From: Aromatoleum evansii
Lineage (GTDB): Bacteria > Pseudomonadota > Gammaproteobacteria > Burkholderiales > Rhodocyclaceae
Direction: 5' to 3'
DNA: 64,000 nt
Assembly (NCBI RefSeq): GCF_012910805.1
Contig: NZ_WTVK01000019.1
Coordinates: forward strand, 36,173 to 100,172
Each line of letters starts with the position of its first letter. The stretch's first letter is position 1. Below, piece by piece: positions 41,370 through 49,378 of the stretch. Position numbers and translations under genes: made by a program. The notes beneath the pieces were generated by a model that did no database searches, had not been told where the DNA came from, and was given only the letters and a program-made list of their open reading frames with translations.

Positions 41370-41890
41370 CCCGATCCGCGGCAGATCGGTCCAGAGCCCC
41401 ATTCATCCACGGGGATAATTGCCATAAGCCTGAGAAGGTCCGGATGCCGCAAGTACCGGCCACCCTGCCGCCACGATTCCGTCAGCGTGATCCACACGGG
41501 CTCTCCTGGCACCATGGAGAGCCGCCGTACTTCCAGCACTCCGCTCCGGCGCAAGACCTCCGTGCGCAACACCCCTTGCAATCGCCGCAGGGCGTACGGG
41601 GTCTTCTCGCTGCGATCCTCTGCCAGAAAGCGCATTCGCCCCATCTCCGAGCATGCAAGCGAACTTTCCAAAGACGCTAGCGCGAACGCCAACGCAAGCG
41701 CCCTTTCGACCTCTCGGTCAGCCGCCGCATCCGTGCTCAACACTGCCTCATCAAGTCGATCCCGCAGCGCAAGCAGATACGCCAATTCGTGCGAGGCCAG
41801 CCAGTTGTCCTGCAACGAGAAGATTTCACCCAATGGCAGACGTTTCACGTACTCGCAGAGCTGCGCAAGGTCCTGCTCAAGCGTCGGCAT
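41366..41890 (-). CDS. hypothetical protein
   Basis: 174 aa, MPTLEQDLAQLCEYVKRLPL. Helical N-terminal half (ALALAFALASLESSLACSEM) and a beta-rich end (RRLSMVPGEPVWITLTESWR). Overlaps the SprT-like gene by 14 bp, so they are co-expressed. Unknown. Confidence 0.7.
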   Translation of the reverse strand: MPTLEQDLAQLCEYVKRLPLGEIFSLQDNWLASHELAYLLALRDRLDEAVLSTDAAADREVERALALAFALASLESSLACSEMGRMRFLAEDRSEKTPYALRRLQGVLRTEVLRRSGVLEVRRLSMVPGEPVWITLTESWRQGGRYLRHPDLLRLMAIIPVDEWGSGPICRGSG

Positions 41891-42962
41891 TATCCTCTCC
41901 GTCTCCGAACGGCGGCATTCGCGTTTTGCACTTGCCGCAGATCAGATGCAGACCGGGCTTGCCCCAAGCCGCATCCCCGCAGGCCGGACACACGAACTTG
42001 ACGCGCGTGGTCTTCGATTTGCCGCCGGCGCGGGCGGGTTTGGGAAACTCAATGTCCAACCCGGACGCTGACGGGGGTTTGGAAAGGACCGGGGGCGCCG
42101 CCCCCTTGGGCGGCACCACGATGCGCGGCAAACCATCATCCGCGTCCATCTGCTCGCTTGCTGGCCCGGCCAAGCCGTCCGTCCCGCCGGCCTGCGCATC
42201 CACTTGCGCATCCTTGTCCGACGCGGCCACGATCTCGATGGGGGTGATGCCATCGCTCCCTAGAACCGGCGCCAGAAGCGGCGGCGGCATCGCCGATCCA
42301 CCCACTGACGCATCCTCATCCCCATATTCATCCGGATAGAGCTCACGCAGCTCCTCCTCCGTCGGGATGTAGGCGGGGTATTCCGCATGCTCCGGGTAGC
42401 GATCGAGCCACGACAGCCCGAAGTCGGTCGCGAGCAGGCGCTTCACCGACGCGAGAAACGCCCCATCGGGCAGGATGAAATGCGTCATGGATTCGCCCAC
42501 CTCCTTGCCTCCGGGCCTCCCCGTGGAAGACGTCTGCAGACCGATCTCTTTCATCTTGTCCGCGAATTCGCGGTTGTGATACCCCCGCCGCCCACCGTTA
42601 CCCTTGTGGGCCTGCCATTGATGGCACATCTCGTGCGCGAGGGTGGAGAGCACAGCCTCGATCGGCCGGATCGCGAAGTAGCCCGGATTCATGGCGATCT
42701 CGTCGGTCATCAACTTCGTCTTGGCATGCTGGAAGCGCTTGCGACTGAAGAAGCCGAGGAACCGCTTATTGCGCTGGAAGGTGAATAGCGCGCCGGGCAA
42801 CTCCCCCCCGAACAGGTCCCTGTTTAGATGCTGGTACGCTCTCTCCAGGTCATCGTAAGCCTCGTGAGTAGGTGCGTCAGCGGCAGCCTCCCGTTCATTG
42901 CCAGAATGGGCGTTCGTGACTTCATCGACCGCATCGGGCCGGTCAAGCAGTTCTTCGGTCAT
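41877..42962 (-). CDS. SprT-like zinc metalloprotease
   Basis: 361 aa; GGAG before the ATG at 42962. LERAYQHLNRDLFGGELPGA, ALFTFQRNKRFLGFFSRKR and LSTLAHEMCHQWQ (HExxH) match SprT/Spartan-type domains. A P/A-rich acidic linker (about 230-320) leads to a C-terminal zinc ribbon (CPACG ... CGKC). SprT-like proteins act in DNA-protein crosslink handling or are of unknown role on mobile elements. The palindrome 42976-42993 lies just upstream. Confidence 0.85.
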   Translation of the reverse strand: MTEELLDRPDAVDEVTNAHSGNEREAAADAPTHEAYDDLERAYQHLNRDLFGGELPGALFTFQRNKRFLGFFSRKRFQHAKTKLMTDEIAMNPGYFAIRPIEAVLSTLAHEMCHQWQAHKGNGGRRGYHNREFADKMKEIGLQTSSTGRPGGKEVGESMTHFILPDGAFLASVKRLLATDFGLSWLDRYPEHAEYPAYIPTEEELRELYPDEYGDEDASVGGSAMPPPLLAPVLGSDGITPIEIVAASDKDAQVDAQAGGTDGLAGPASEQMDADDGLPRIVVPPKGAAPPVLSKPPSASGLDIEFPKPARAGGKSKTTRVKFVCPACGDAAWGKPGLHLICGKCKTRMPPFGDGEDNADA

Positions 42963-42975
42963 GGGGACTCCAATC

Positions 42976-42993
42976 GTGGATTGTGCAATCCAC
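42976..42993. promoter_or_regulatory. palindrome upstream of the SprT-like gene
   Basis: GTGGATTGTGCAATCCAC. A related palindrome, TGGATTGCGCAATCCA, lies at 52417-52432. Possible regulator site. Confidence 0.4.
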
Positions 42994-43126
42994 TCGATAT
43001 TCCCACTTCCCGCCCGCGAATCCAGTCACCAAAACAGCCGATTCTCCGGTGTTTGGCTGATCTCTGCTCGCACTCGTGGCTCAAGAGTTGGTTGAGCCGC
43101 GAGCCCATGACGAATCATGGCCCGTC

Positions 43127-43708
43127 TTATAGTCCAGTTGCGTTCCTCTTTGCCGCTTGTGCCTGCCGGGCATTCTCATATGCAAGCCGCGAATCGATTT
43201 CGTTGTAGTCGATCCTGAGTAAATAATGCTCCGGGACTCCCCCTCTTTGGGCGCGAAGTTCACAGGTACCGTACACATCACGTCCGGTCGTCCGATCAAC
43301 AAGCATGAAGCTGGGGCCTGGTCCATCGAACTCCTCGATGACATTTCTCCCATACTTCTCAACGAGGATGCCTTCGATTTCGCGAAGTTCAGCAAGGCAC
43401 TCGGAGCGGCTTCCTTCCTTCGCCCTACGACCACTCACGGCAATGATGCGTTTTCGATCTAGGTCGGCAATGACGCGGTAGGTCAAGAATTTCGGATTCG
43501 CTACGGGTGGAATCACTTCGGCTTCGATGTATCCAGGCGGGGAGGCAGGAATGTGCTTGTTGGGCACATACTGCAGCCCCGAAGGGGATCCTCCAAGAGG
43601 GATGCCGAAAGCGGATTCGATGGGTTCGGCTGCAAGAACTCGCGCCGGACTTGCGCATAGAAGCAAGGCGAACAGGATAGGGAACATAAATGCTCTGGTG
43701 GACACCAT
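43127..43708 (-). CDS. exported hypothetical protein
   Basis: 193 aa. Signal peptide MVSTRAFMFPILFALLLCAS, then VLAAEPIESAFGIPLGGSPS. The mature part contains two well-separated cysteines and RIIAVSGRRAKEGSRSECLA. Unknown periplasmic protein. Lower GC than the neighbours. Confidence 0.7.
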   Translation of the reverse strand: MVSTRAFMFPILFALLLCASPARVLAAEPIESAFGIPLGGSPSGLQYVPNKHIPASPPGYIEAEVIPPVANPKFLTYRVIADLDRKRIIAVSGRRAKEGSRSECLAELREIEGILVEKYGRNVIEEFDGPGPSFMLVDRTTGRDVYGTCELRAQRGGVPEHYLLRIDYNEIDSRLAYENARQAQAAKRNATGL

Positions 43709-43781
43709 GTGACTCTCTTACTTGTGAGTGATAATTTTACTTTGGGAGCAGAACTCACCGGTACCGGCTGGTTAGAGAAAA

Positions 43782-43806
43782 CCCCCGCTCATCTCTGAGA
43801 CGGGGG
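43782..43806 (-). terminator. terminator of operon E
   Basis: CCCCCG and CGGGGG arms, then TTTTC on the minus strand, downstream of 43832-44029. Confidence 0.8.
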
Positions 43807-43831
43807 CCAAGGTACTCATTCACCCAAGAGC

Positions 43832-44029
43832 CTACCTCGTTCGCACTGCGACCCGTTTATCAGCGCGTAAGAACCCGGAGACGTAGCAGCGCGCACGCCA
43901 CCAACGCATCCCCGGCTCTTTCTCGGCAATGCCGTAGTGCTGGCATGCTTCGGCGTCGCACGCGAGGCTATACAGCCCGCGCTGGTGCGCGTTCATGAGC
44001 ATGCAGATGAGGCCTAAGAACAAGTTCAT
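43832..44029 (-). CDS. small hypothetical protein
   Basis: 65 aa, MNLFLGLICMLMNAHQRGLY. The N-terminus is hydrophobic; CDAEACQHYGIAEKEPGMRW follows, with three cysteines. Unknown. Last gene of operon E. Confidence 0.65.
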   Translation of the reverse strand: MNLFLGLICMLMNAHQRGLYSLACDAEACQHYGIAEKEPGMRWWRARCYVSGFLRADKRVAVRTR

Positions 44030-44041
44030 GATTTGCTCCGC

Positions 44042-44185
44042 TTAGTGCAGTTCGGAGTTACGGATTTCGCAGATCGGCCACACGGTTATGACCTGATTCC
44101 CGAAGTCATCCACCACGCAGTGGTACATCGGGGAAGCGTAGAAGCCTGCGAGCGGCTCATACAGGTTGCTGGACACGGGGAACAT
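44042..44185 (-). CDS. very small hypothetical protein
   Basis: 47 aa, MFPVSSNLYEPLAGFYASPM, ATG at 44185 preceded by AAGGAG. Contains YHCVVDDFGNQVITVWPICE. Unknown. Confidence 0.65.
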   Translation of the reverse strand: MFPVSSNLYEPLAGFYASPMYHCVVDDFGNQVITVWPICEIRNSELH

Positions 44186-44295
44186 GACAAATAACTCCTT
44201 CGTCGATACCCTCGGAGCCATCCCCCTGGGGGACGGTGAAATCCCCTTGGGCGGTCTTGTTTGCGTCAGCACCGTTCAGCGCCGACCTCTTGGCC
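44186..44295 (-). promoter_or_regulatory. intercistronic P2-P3 leader
   Basis: CCCCAAGGGG-type arms and GGCTCC facing the AAGGAGTT binding site of 44042-44185. Confidence 0.5.
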
Positions 44296-44718
44296 TCAAA
44301 CTTCCTGCGGCTCACTGAGCCGATGGGCGACCCACTGCCAGTACCCCTGCAGCGTATCGTCCGCCGCGACCGCCTCGCGCCACTGCGCTCGGGGCCACTC
44401 GGGATGCTCGTTGTCGTGAACGGACTGGAGCCTTTCGGCCTCACTGCTTCCAGGACGCTCGGGATCATCGGCCTTGGTGTAGATCGTGACGCCGAAGCAC
44501 TCGCCGTTCGGCTTGGCCTCGTCGAACCAGAAGTTCGCGCGAAGCCCGAGGCCCGGGATCACTACGTCGTCGCCGACGCTGCGCACGTTGCCGCGCTGGT
44601 TGAACCAGGCGAGCACGAGATCCTCTTCGTCTCCGATCCGTTCCATGGCCCGGTCGGTCACGAAAAAGGGGCCCGAGAGGCAGTGCTCCTCGATCTTGGA
44701 TTGCGGTATTTGCTGCAT
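44296..44718 (-). CDS. hypothetical protein, operon E
   Basis: 140 aa, MQQIPQSKIEEHCLSGPFFV. Contains NFWFDEAKPNGECFGVTIYT. Beta-rich start, helical end; unknown. Confidence 0.75.
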   Translation of the reverse strand: MQQIPQSKIEEHCLSGPFFVTDRAMERIGDEEDLVLAWFNQRGNVRSVGDDVVIPGLGLRANFWFDEAKPNGECFGVTIYTKADDPERPGSSEAERLQSVHDNEHPEWPRAQWREAVAADDTLQGYWQWVAHRLSEPQEV

Positions 44719-44791
44719 GTTTGCGACTCCGGTTGCGCGGAGCGGCACACCCCCTTGCGGGGTGGCGCCACCCCGCGGAGGTTGTAATGGG
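44719..44791 (-). promoter_or_regulatory. intercistronic P2-P3 leader
   Basis: CCGCGGGG/CCCCGCAAGG hairpin, then GCTCC facing the GGAGTCGC binding site. Confidence 0.55.
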
Positions 44792-45337
44792 TCAGAGCGC
44801 GACGATGGTGTAATCCGTCCGTACGCAACTACCCTCTTTCTTGAGTTGGGCCTGAATCTCGGCCTGTGTGGGCTCTCCCTTCCAGTAGATGTCGACCTGA
44901 TAATCGTCACCACCGGCGGCAGGATGGACCCATGCGGTCACCCGATGCGTGAAGCCCACCTTCTTCTGGCGCGCATCCCGTCGTTTGATTGCCGCCTCCT
45001 GCTTCTTTTTCGCCGCCTCATACTCGGCGTTCAAGTCGGACAGGAAGCACTTCTCGCACAGACCGTTGCGATTGGTTTCGACCGTGGCCGGATCAAACGC
45101 GGGCTTTCCGCAGCGCGAGCAGGCACACACCCCGATGGATTCGGCGAGCGCGACGACATGCGCCTCGGTCGTCTGTTCCCAGGTGACGCCCTTCTGCTGC
45201 TTGAAGGCAAATCCGCCGTCCTTCATCTCCAGTCGAATCTGGAGCGGATAGTCGCGATGCATCCACACGCACGGAGACACTTGCGCCGTGAGTTCCACGT
45301 CGGCCTTGGTGAAGCGGTGGATAAAATCTTTGTCCAT
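44792..45337 (-). CDS. hypothetical protein with zinc-binding cysteines, operon E
   Basis: 181 aa from the ATG at 45337. CACSRCGKPAFD and LCEKCFLS supply a treble-clef-like zinc site near the middle. A charged helix follows (AEYEAAKKKQEAAIKRRDAR). Unknown; first gene of operon E, under the leader 45338-45506. Confidence 0.75.
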   Translation of the reverse strand: MDKDFIHRFTKADVELTAQVSPCVWMHRDYPLQIRLEMKDGGFAFKQQKGVTWEQTTEAHVVALAESIGVCACSRCGKPAFDPATVETNRNGLCEKCFLSDLNAEYEAAKKKQEAAIKRRDARQKKVGFTHRVTAWVHPAAGGDDYQVDIYWKGEPTQAEIQAQLKKEGSCVRTDYTIVAL

Positions 45338-45506
45338 GAGTGACTCCATTGATGATGCGGAGTCACACGGAGGCCCCAGAACGGGGTTCGTATGAACCCC
45401 GCGTGGGTTTGTGAAAGGCTGGCTTCTGGCCCAGCTACCATCTTGGCATCGACTGAGCGACACCCGAAGATGGCGTCATCCTGGCATAAACTGCGCGCGT
45501 TGTCAG
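45338..45506 (-). promoter_or_regulatory. promoter plus structured leader, operon E
   Basis: CTGACA (45506-45501), 17 bp, CAGGAT (45483-45478) on the minus strand, then P0 CCATCTT/AAGATGG, P1 AGCTGG/CCAGC, P2 GGGGTTC/GAACCCC-type arms, and P3 GTGACTCC pairing with GGAGTCAC at the binding site. Confidence 0.75.
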
Positions 45507-45703
45507 CCGCGCTCGTGCCTCCAGCCATAGCGCAGCATGGCAACGAACCCCACCGCAGGCAGCGCCAGCAGCATCGGTTGAGGGAGGCACGGTGCAACGA
45601 GCAACAAGGTTGCCAACCCGCTGAGTCCGGCCGCGAAGATGGGGCACCCAGCACGTTGAGTGCCGCGAAATACTTCGACGGATGACAGAGACGTGGCATT
45701 CAT
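45503..45703 (-). CDS. small membrane protein
   Basis: 66 aa with a long hydrophobic stretch (LSGLATLLLVAPCLPQPMLL, then ALPAVGFVAML). GGAGG lies before the ATG. Its 3' end overlaps the leader E promoter. Unknown. Confidence 0.6.
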   Translation of the reverse strand: MNATSLSSVEVFRGTQRAGCPIFAAGLSGLATLLLVAPCLPQPMLLALPAVGFVAMLRYGWRHERG

Positions 45704-45837
45704 GGACGCATCCTCCTCACGTGGTCGGATTTCCAGTCTAGGCCATGCGCTCGGCGCAATACGGGATCCGGCACGCTCAGCGTGATTTTCGTAACGGCGT
45801 GCTATATTCCGCGCGTCTAATACGCCAATCGTTGACG

Positions 45838-46068
45838 ATGAAGGATCCGCGCGACTTTCGCACCGCCGATTTACTCGGTGAGCCGCCCCGCCGCCCAGGT
45901 CGTCCGCGTCTGCATGCAGATGCGGCTGCCCGCCAGAAGGCTTACCGGCAGCGGCTCAAGGAGCGCGGATTGCGGGAAGTCAGACGAATTGTCCTCGACG
46001 ATCGGGCGCTGGAGTTGCCGCTGGCTGCAGAGGATCACGGTCAGCCAGACGCAATCAAGCATTGCTGA
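45838..46068 (+). CDS. small basic hypothetical protein
   Basis: 76 aa, MKDPRDFRTADLLGEPPRRP. GRPRLHADAAARQKAYRQRL is a basic helix; probably binds nucleic acid or a partner, perhaps a small plasmid regulator. -10-like TGCTATATT lies about 25 bp upstream. Unrecognised. Confidence 0.65.
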   Translation: MKDPRDFRTADLLGEPPRRPGRPRLHADAAARQKAYRQRLKERGLREVRRIVLDDRALELPLAAEDHGQPDAIKHC

Positions 46069-46161
46069 AAATTCCCGCCCCCGACTCACGGCCCCACTCT
46101 TCGCGCGGAATGCAGCCACCCACGCGTTCGCGCGTTAAATCACATCCAAGGCAAGTCACGC

Positions 46162-46590
46162 ATGGAACTGAAGACCCTCACCCTTGCGCAGCTCAAGCAT
46201 CTTATGGCCCGTGTTGCGCGCGAAATTGAGAAACGACAAACCGCATCGAAGACCTCGATGCTCAAGCGATTTGCTGCGATGGCACGCGAGGAAGGCTTCT
46301 CGCTCAGCGAGTTGCTCGCCGGTGGCACGACATCGATCGCCACCAAGCCCACGGTCACGAAAGCCGCGTCAACACTCAAGGCACGGCCTCCCATTCGTTA
46401 TCGCCATCCTTCGAACTCCACGCTCGCTTGGTCTGGCCGCGGCCGCAAACCGGGTTGGGTCGACACCTGGCTGAACAATGGCGGAACGATGGGCGCACTA
46501 CAGACGGCTGCCGAAAAATTCAGCAAGAAGGTGGCACGCACGGCCAACGCATCAACCGAGGCTGCACCGAAACCCGCTGCCGGAGCGTAG
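46162..46590 (+). CDS. H-NS family nucleoid protein
   Basis: 142 aa. An N-terminal helix for oligomerisation (LKTLTLAQLKHLMARVAREI) and the C-terminal DNA-binding loop in YRHPSNSTLAWSGRGRKPGW. Length and motif match betaproteobacterial H-NS-like proteins. Plasmid H-NS proteins silence AT-rich genes and lower the fitness cost of the plasmid. Confidence 0.9.
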   Translation: MELKTLTLAQLKHLMARVAREIEKRQTASKTSMLKRFAAMAREEGFSLSELLAGGTTSIATKPTVTKAASTLKARPPIRYRHPSNSTLAWSGRGRKPGWVDTWLNNGGTMGALQTAAEKFSKKVARTANASTEAAPKPAAGA

Positions 46591-46705
46591 GCCGTTCCCA
46601 TACCAGAGGCGAAGCCGCTCCCTTGCGCGCTGCCGCGCCTGATCGGCAACTCCTGCGCGCGGAACCGATCTACGATTGATGCCTCTGCGTCTTCGGGAGT
46701 CGCGC

Positions 46706-47386
46706 ATGTGCGGTCGTTACGCCCTCTATGGCCCGGCATCACGCATTCGGGATCAGTTCACTGCCGACATTGACGAACTGAATCTGCCGCCACGCTACAA
46801 CGCAGCGCCGCTCCAGGAACTACCCATCGTTCGCCAACGGCCAACGGGTGAGCGGGTTGTCCATCTCCTGCGGTGGGGCCTCATTCCATCGTGGTCAAAA
46901 GATGCGACGATTGCCCACAAGCTCATCAACGCGCGATCCGAGAGCGCACCGGATAAACCGAGCTTCCGGGCCGCCTTCAAGAGTCGGCGCTGCATCGTAC
47001 CGGCATCGGGTTTTTACGAGTGGAAGAAGCTTGCAGGTCGCAAACAGCCCTATTTCATCCACGCCGCCGGTGAGGAGCTCCTCGCGCTAGCCGGACTATG
47101 GGAGCGATGGAGCAACCCCGAGGGCGACACGATCGACACGTTCACAATCCTCACGACAGAAGCAAATGAGGCTGTTCAGGCGATGCACGACCGCATGCCG
47201 GTCTTGCTCGGTCGGGGCGATTATGAGGCTTGGCTCAACCGCGAAACGGACCTTGAGAGAGTTCGCCAACTGCTTACACCGTACCCGTCCGACTCAATCC
47301 AAATGCATCCGGTCTCGTTACGCGTCGGCAACGTTCGCAATGACGATCCTGACCTCGTGACCGCAGTTGTCGCCGACGAAAGTTAG
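46706..47386 (+). CDS. SRAP domain protein (YedK/HMCES family)
   Basis: 226 aa, MCGRYALYGPASRIRDQF: the catalytic Cys2 follows the initiator Met. RYNAAPLQELPIVR (Asn), LINARSESAPDKPSF (Glu) and the His in MHDRMPVLL complete the SRAP active site, which crosslinks to abasic sites in single-stranded DNA and protects them. A start further upstream would add residues before Cys2 and is excluded. Confidence 0.93.
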   Translation: MCGRYALYGPASRIRDQFTADIDELNLPPRYNAAPLQELPIVRQRPTGERVVHLLRWGLIPSWSKDATIAHKLINARSESAPDKPSFRAAFKSRRCIVPASGFYEWKKLAGRKQPYFIHAAGEELLALAGLWERWSNPEGDTIDTFTILTTEANEAVQAMHDRMPVLLGRGDYEAWLNRETDLERVRQLLTPYPSDSIQMHPVSLRVGNVRNDDPDLVTAVVADES

Positions 47387-47441
47387 CTGTGCCGGCGCCG
47401 AGCGTGCCTGAACATCGCGTCGTTTCCTCGGTGTAAAGCCG

Positions 47442-47849
47442 TCACGCAGCCAGGCACAACCGATCCGCTTGTTCCGCACGCAACTGCGCCTCGATGCTGC
47501 GCGTCGCCGTCGGGTTGGCGAGCAGCCGCAGTAGCCCGATCTCGTCGCCAGTCGCTTCGCAGTAACCAAACTCGTCGCGCTCCAGCCTCGCCAATGCGGC
47601 GCGTATGCCGCGCAGTCGCTGCAGGGCTCGCTCCCGCTCCTTGAAGGCCAGCGCCCGTTCTTCCTCCAGCGTGGCACGGTCCGCCGGGTCCGGCGTGGCC
47701 AGTACGTCATCGGTGGTTACCTCGGCCGCAAGGTCGCGCGCCTGGATTTCATCGCGCATCGATTCCAGCAGCGCTGTGAAGAAGGCTCGCTGTTCGGCGT
47801 TCATATAATCCTGAGCAGGCATCTTGAGCAATTCGTCGCGTGTGATCAT
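47442..47849 (-). CDS. DksA/TraR-family protein lacking the zinc cysteines
   Basis: 135 aa from the ATG at 47849 (GGAGG upstream). Coiled-coil N-terminus (DPADRATLEEERALAFKERE), then GYCEATGDEIGLLRLLANPT and ATRSIEAQLRAE. Three of the four usual zinc cysteines are replaced, as in the zinc-independent DksA2 type. It likely binds the RNA polymerase secondary channel. Confidence 0.85.
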   Translation of the reverse strand: MITRDELLKMPAQDYMNAEQRAFFTALLESMRDEIQARDLAAEVTTDDVLATPDPADRATLEEERALAFKERERALQRLRGIRAALARLERDEFGYCEATGDEIGLLRLLANPTATRSIEAQLRAEQADRLCLAA

Positions 47850-47865
47850 CTCGTTTCCACCTCCG

Positions 47866-48276
47866 TCACCAAATTCGTGAAGACCTATCTGCTTCGAGCA
47901 CAATTTCGCTCACCTTCGATCCTTGCCTGACGATCCTCAGCATCCGTTGCGCAGGATCGAACTCGAGCGCCAATGGCACCCCGTGCGCGACCAACTGCCC
48001 GACCTCTGCGGTGACCAGGCGCGTCACCTGATGAGCGGCGAGCCTGCACCGCGCGAAGGCCTCGGCTTCACGCACCAAGGCTTGCACCCAGGGCTGGGCC
48101 GTGGTGGGCCGCTGCAACTCGCTCTCAGCGCCTTGCCTGCGAATGCGTCCGAGTGCTGCTTCCACGCCACCACAGGCGAGCAATTGCGGAGAACGTGCGA
48201 GCCTGGACATGCAGGCTCCCGAACTTGGCATGGCGTGCTGCTGTAGTGCTGCAACGTTGAGGGGTTTCATCGTCAT
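47866..48276 (-). CDS. hypothetical protein
   Basis: 136 aa, MTMKPLNVAALQQHAMPSSG. Contains WVQALVREAEAFARCRLAAH and a beta-rich end. Unknown; between the DksA-like and KfrA-like genes on the same strand. Confidence 0.7.
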   Translation of the reverse strand: MTMKPLNVAALQQHAMPSSGACMSRLARSPQLLACGGVEAALGRIRRQGAESELQRPTTAQPWVQALVREAEAFARCRLAAHQVTRLVTAEVGQLVAHGVPLALEFDPAQRMLRIVRQGSKVSEIVLEADRSSRIW

Positions 48277-48314
48277 GGGGAAAGCATCCCATGCCGACGC
48301 TGCCGTTCAAGCCC

Positions 48315-48911
48315 CTATTCGAAGTGTTCCCCGGTTGCCTCAAAATACAGGCCGCGCAGTCGATGGAATCGCTCGACCAGGACGGCGTGGTCGTTGATGA
48401 GCTTCTGGTACCGAGCCTCGAGCGCTGCATCCGGCACCACGACAGTTTCCGTTCCCTTCTGCCGAATGCGCCGCAGCCGAGCCGTCTCGCGCAGCATCTC
48501 TTCCACTGCCCCCCTCACCCGCCGGTCAATCTCGGCAACTTGCTGCTCCAGCACTTTCGAGGGCTCTGCAGCGGTACGCACCGCCTGCTCCAACACAGCG
48601 TTGGCTCGGCGCAGGGTGTCGCGTTCGGATGTGACGTGCTGCAACTGCGCGCGCAGCGAGGCTTCGCGTTCGGCGTAGTTGCGAATCCGGTCCCCGACGA
48701 GCATCCGCGCCGCCGCATCGACCCCAGCTCGCGCCAACTCCTCGCGTACCGTGTCGGTCGAGCCGCCACCGGCCTCTGCAATGATCGCCCGTATGGCAAG
48801 CGGCTCCTGGGCGGCGATCCGTCGCTCGATGACGGCGGCAATGGCCGGGCGGAATGAACTTTCCCGGCGCTTGCGAGGTGGATGAAGCGTCTTCTTGAGC
48901 GAATGCGACAT
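48315..48911 (-). CDS. KfrA-like DNA-binding coiled-coil protein
   Basis: 198 aa. N-terminal HTH: IAAVIERRIAAQEPLAIRAI and IIAEAGGGSTDTVREELARA. A long coiled coil follows (ASLRAQLQHVTSERDTLRRA and on). KfrA proteins bind their own promoter and form filaments that aid partition of large plasmids. Confidence 0.85.
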   Translation of the reverse strand: MSHSLKKTLHPPRKRRESSFRPAIAAVIERRIAAQEPLAIRAIIAEAGGGSTDTVREELARAGVDAAARMLVGDRIRNYAEREASLRAQLQHVTSERDTLRRANAVLEQAVRTAAEPSKVLEQQVAEIDRRVRGAVEEMLRETARLRRIRQKGTETVVVPDAALEARYQKLINDHAVLVERFHRLRGLYFEATGEHFE

Positions 48912-48963
48912 GAGCGTGCGATGGGAGGATCTCCTCCGCAGTTTCTCACTTCACGCGCTGCGA

Positions 48964-49257
48964 TCAAGCCCCGTGCAACGCACTGTCCAACCTGTAGCGC
49001 ATATGCGAGTGACTCCCTGGCGACATGTCGTGCGCAGGAAAGGTCTTGTTGAGCCACCGCTCGACCCACTGCCCGTTATGTGGATCGTCGACATTGGCAT
49101 AGAGCCAAGTCATCTCGGGAATGTACTGCGTCAGCAACGACCGCAGTGCGCGCTCGCCGTATCCGTGGCGCCGGGGTTCGTCCTTGATGTCGATGTGCTC
49201 CAGGATCGCAAACGCCCCTTCCGCAAAGCAGTCCTCGATTCGGCCGCGAGCACTCAA
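48964..49257 (-). CDS. GNAT-like domain, probably truncated
   Basis: 97 aa from a TTG at 49257; an in-frame stop lies just upstream, so the N-terminus is missing or the start is unusual. RRHGYGERALRSLLTQYI matches the acetyl-CoA loop (Arg-x-x-Gly-x-Gly) of GNAT acetyltransferases. WLYANVDDPHNGQWVERWLN follows. May be a remnant. Confidence 0.5.
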   Translation of the reverse strand: MSARGRIEDCFAEGAFAILEHIDIKDEPRRHGYGERALRSLLTQYIPEMTWLYANVDDPHNGQWVERWLNKTFPAHDMSPGSHSHMRYRLDSALHGA

Positions 49258-49378
49258 TGACTATTGCCACATAGGATGCGTGGCAATTCGGTCTATGTCC
49301 GCTTGCGAAAAGGGTGATTCCCCCGCATTTGGGGTTTCATGCCGCTAAGATGGCGTTGGCCGGAGTCCGGTACGCTCG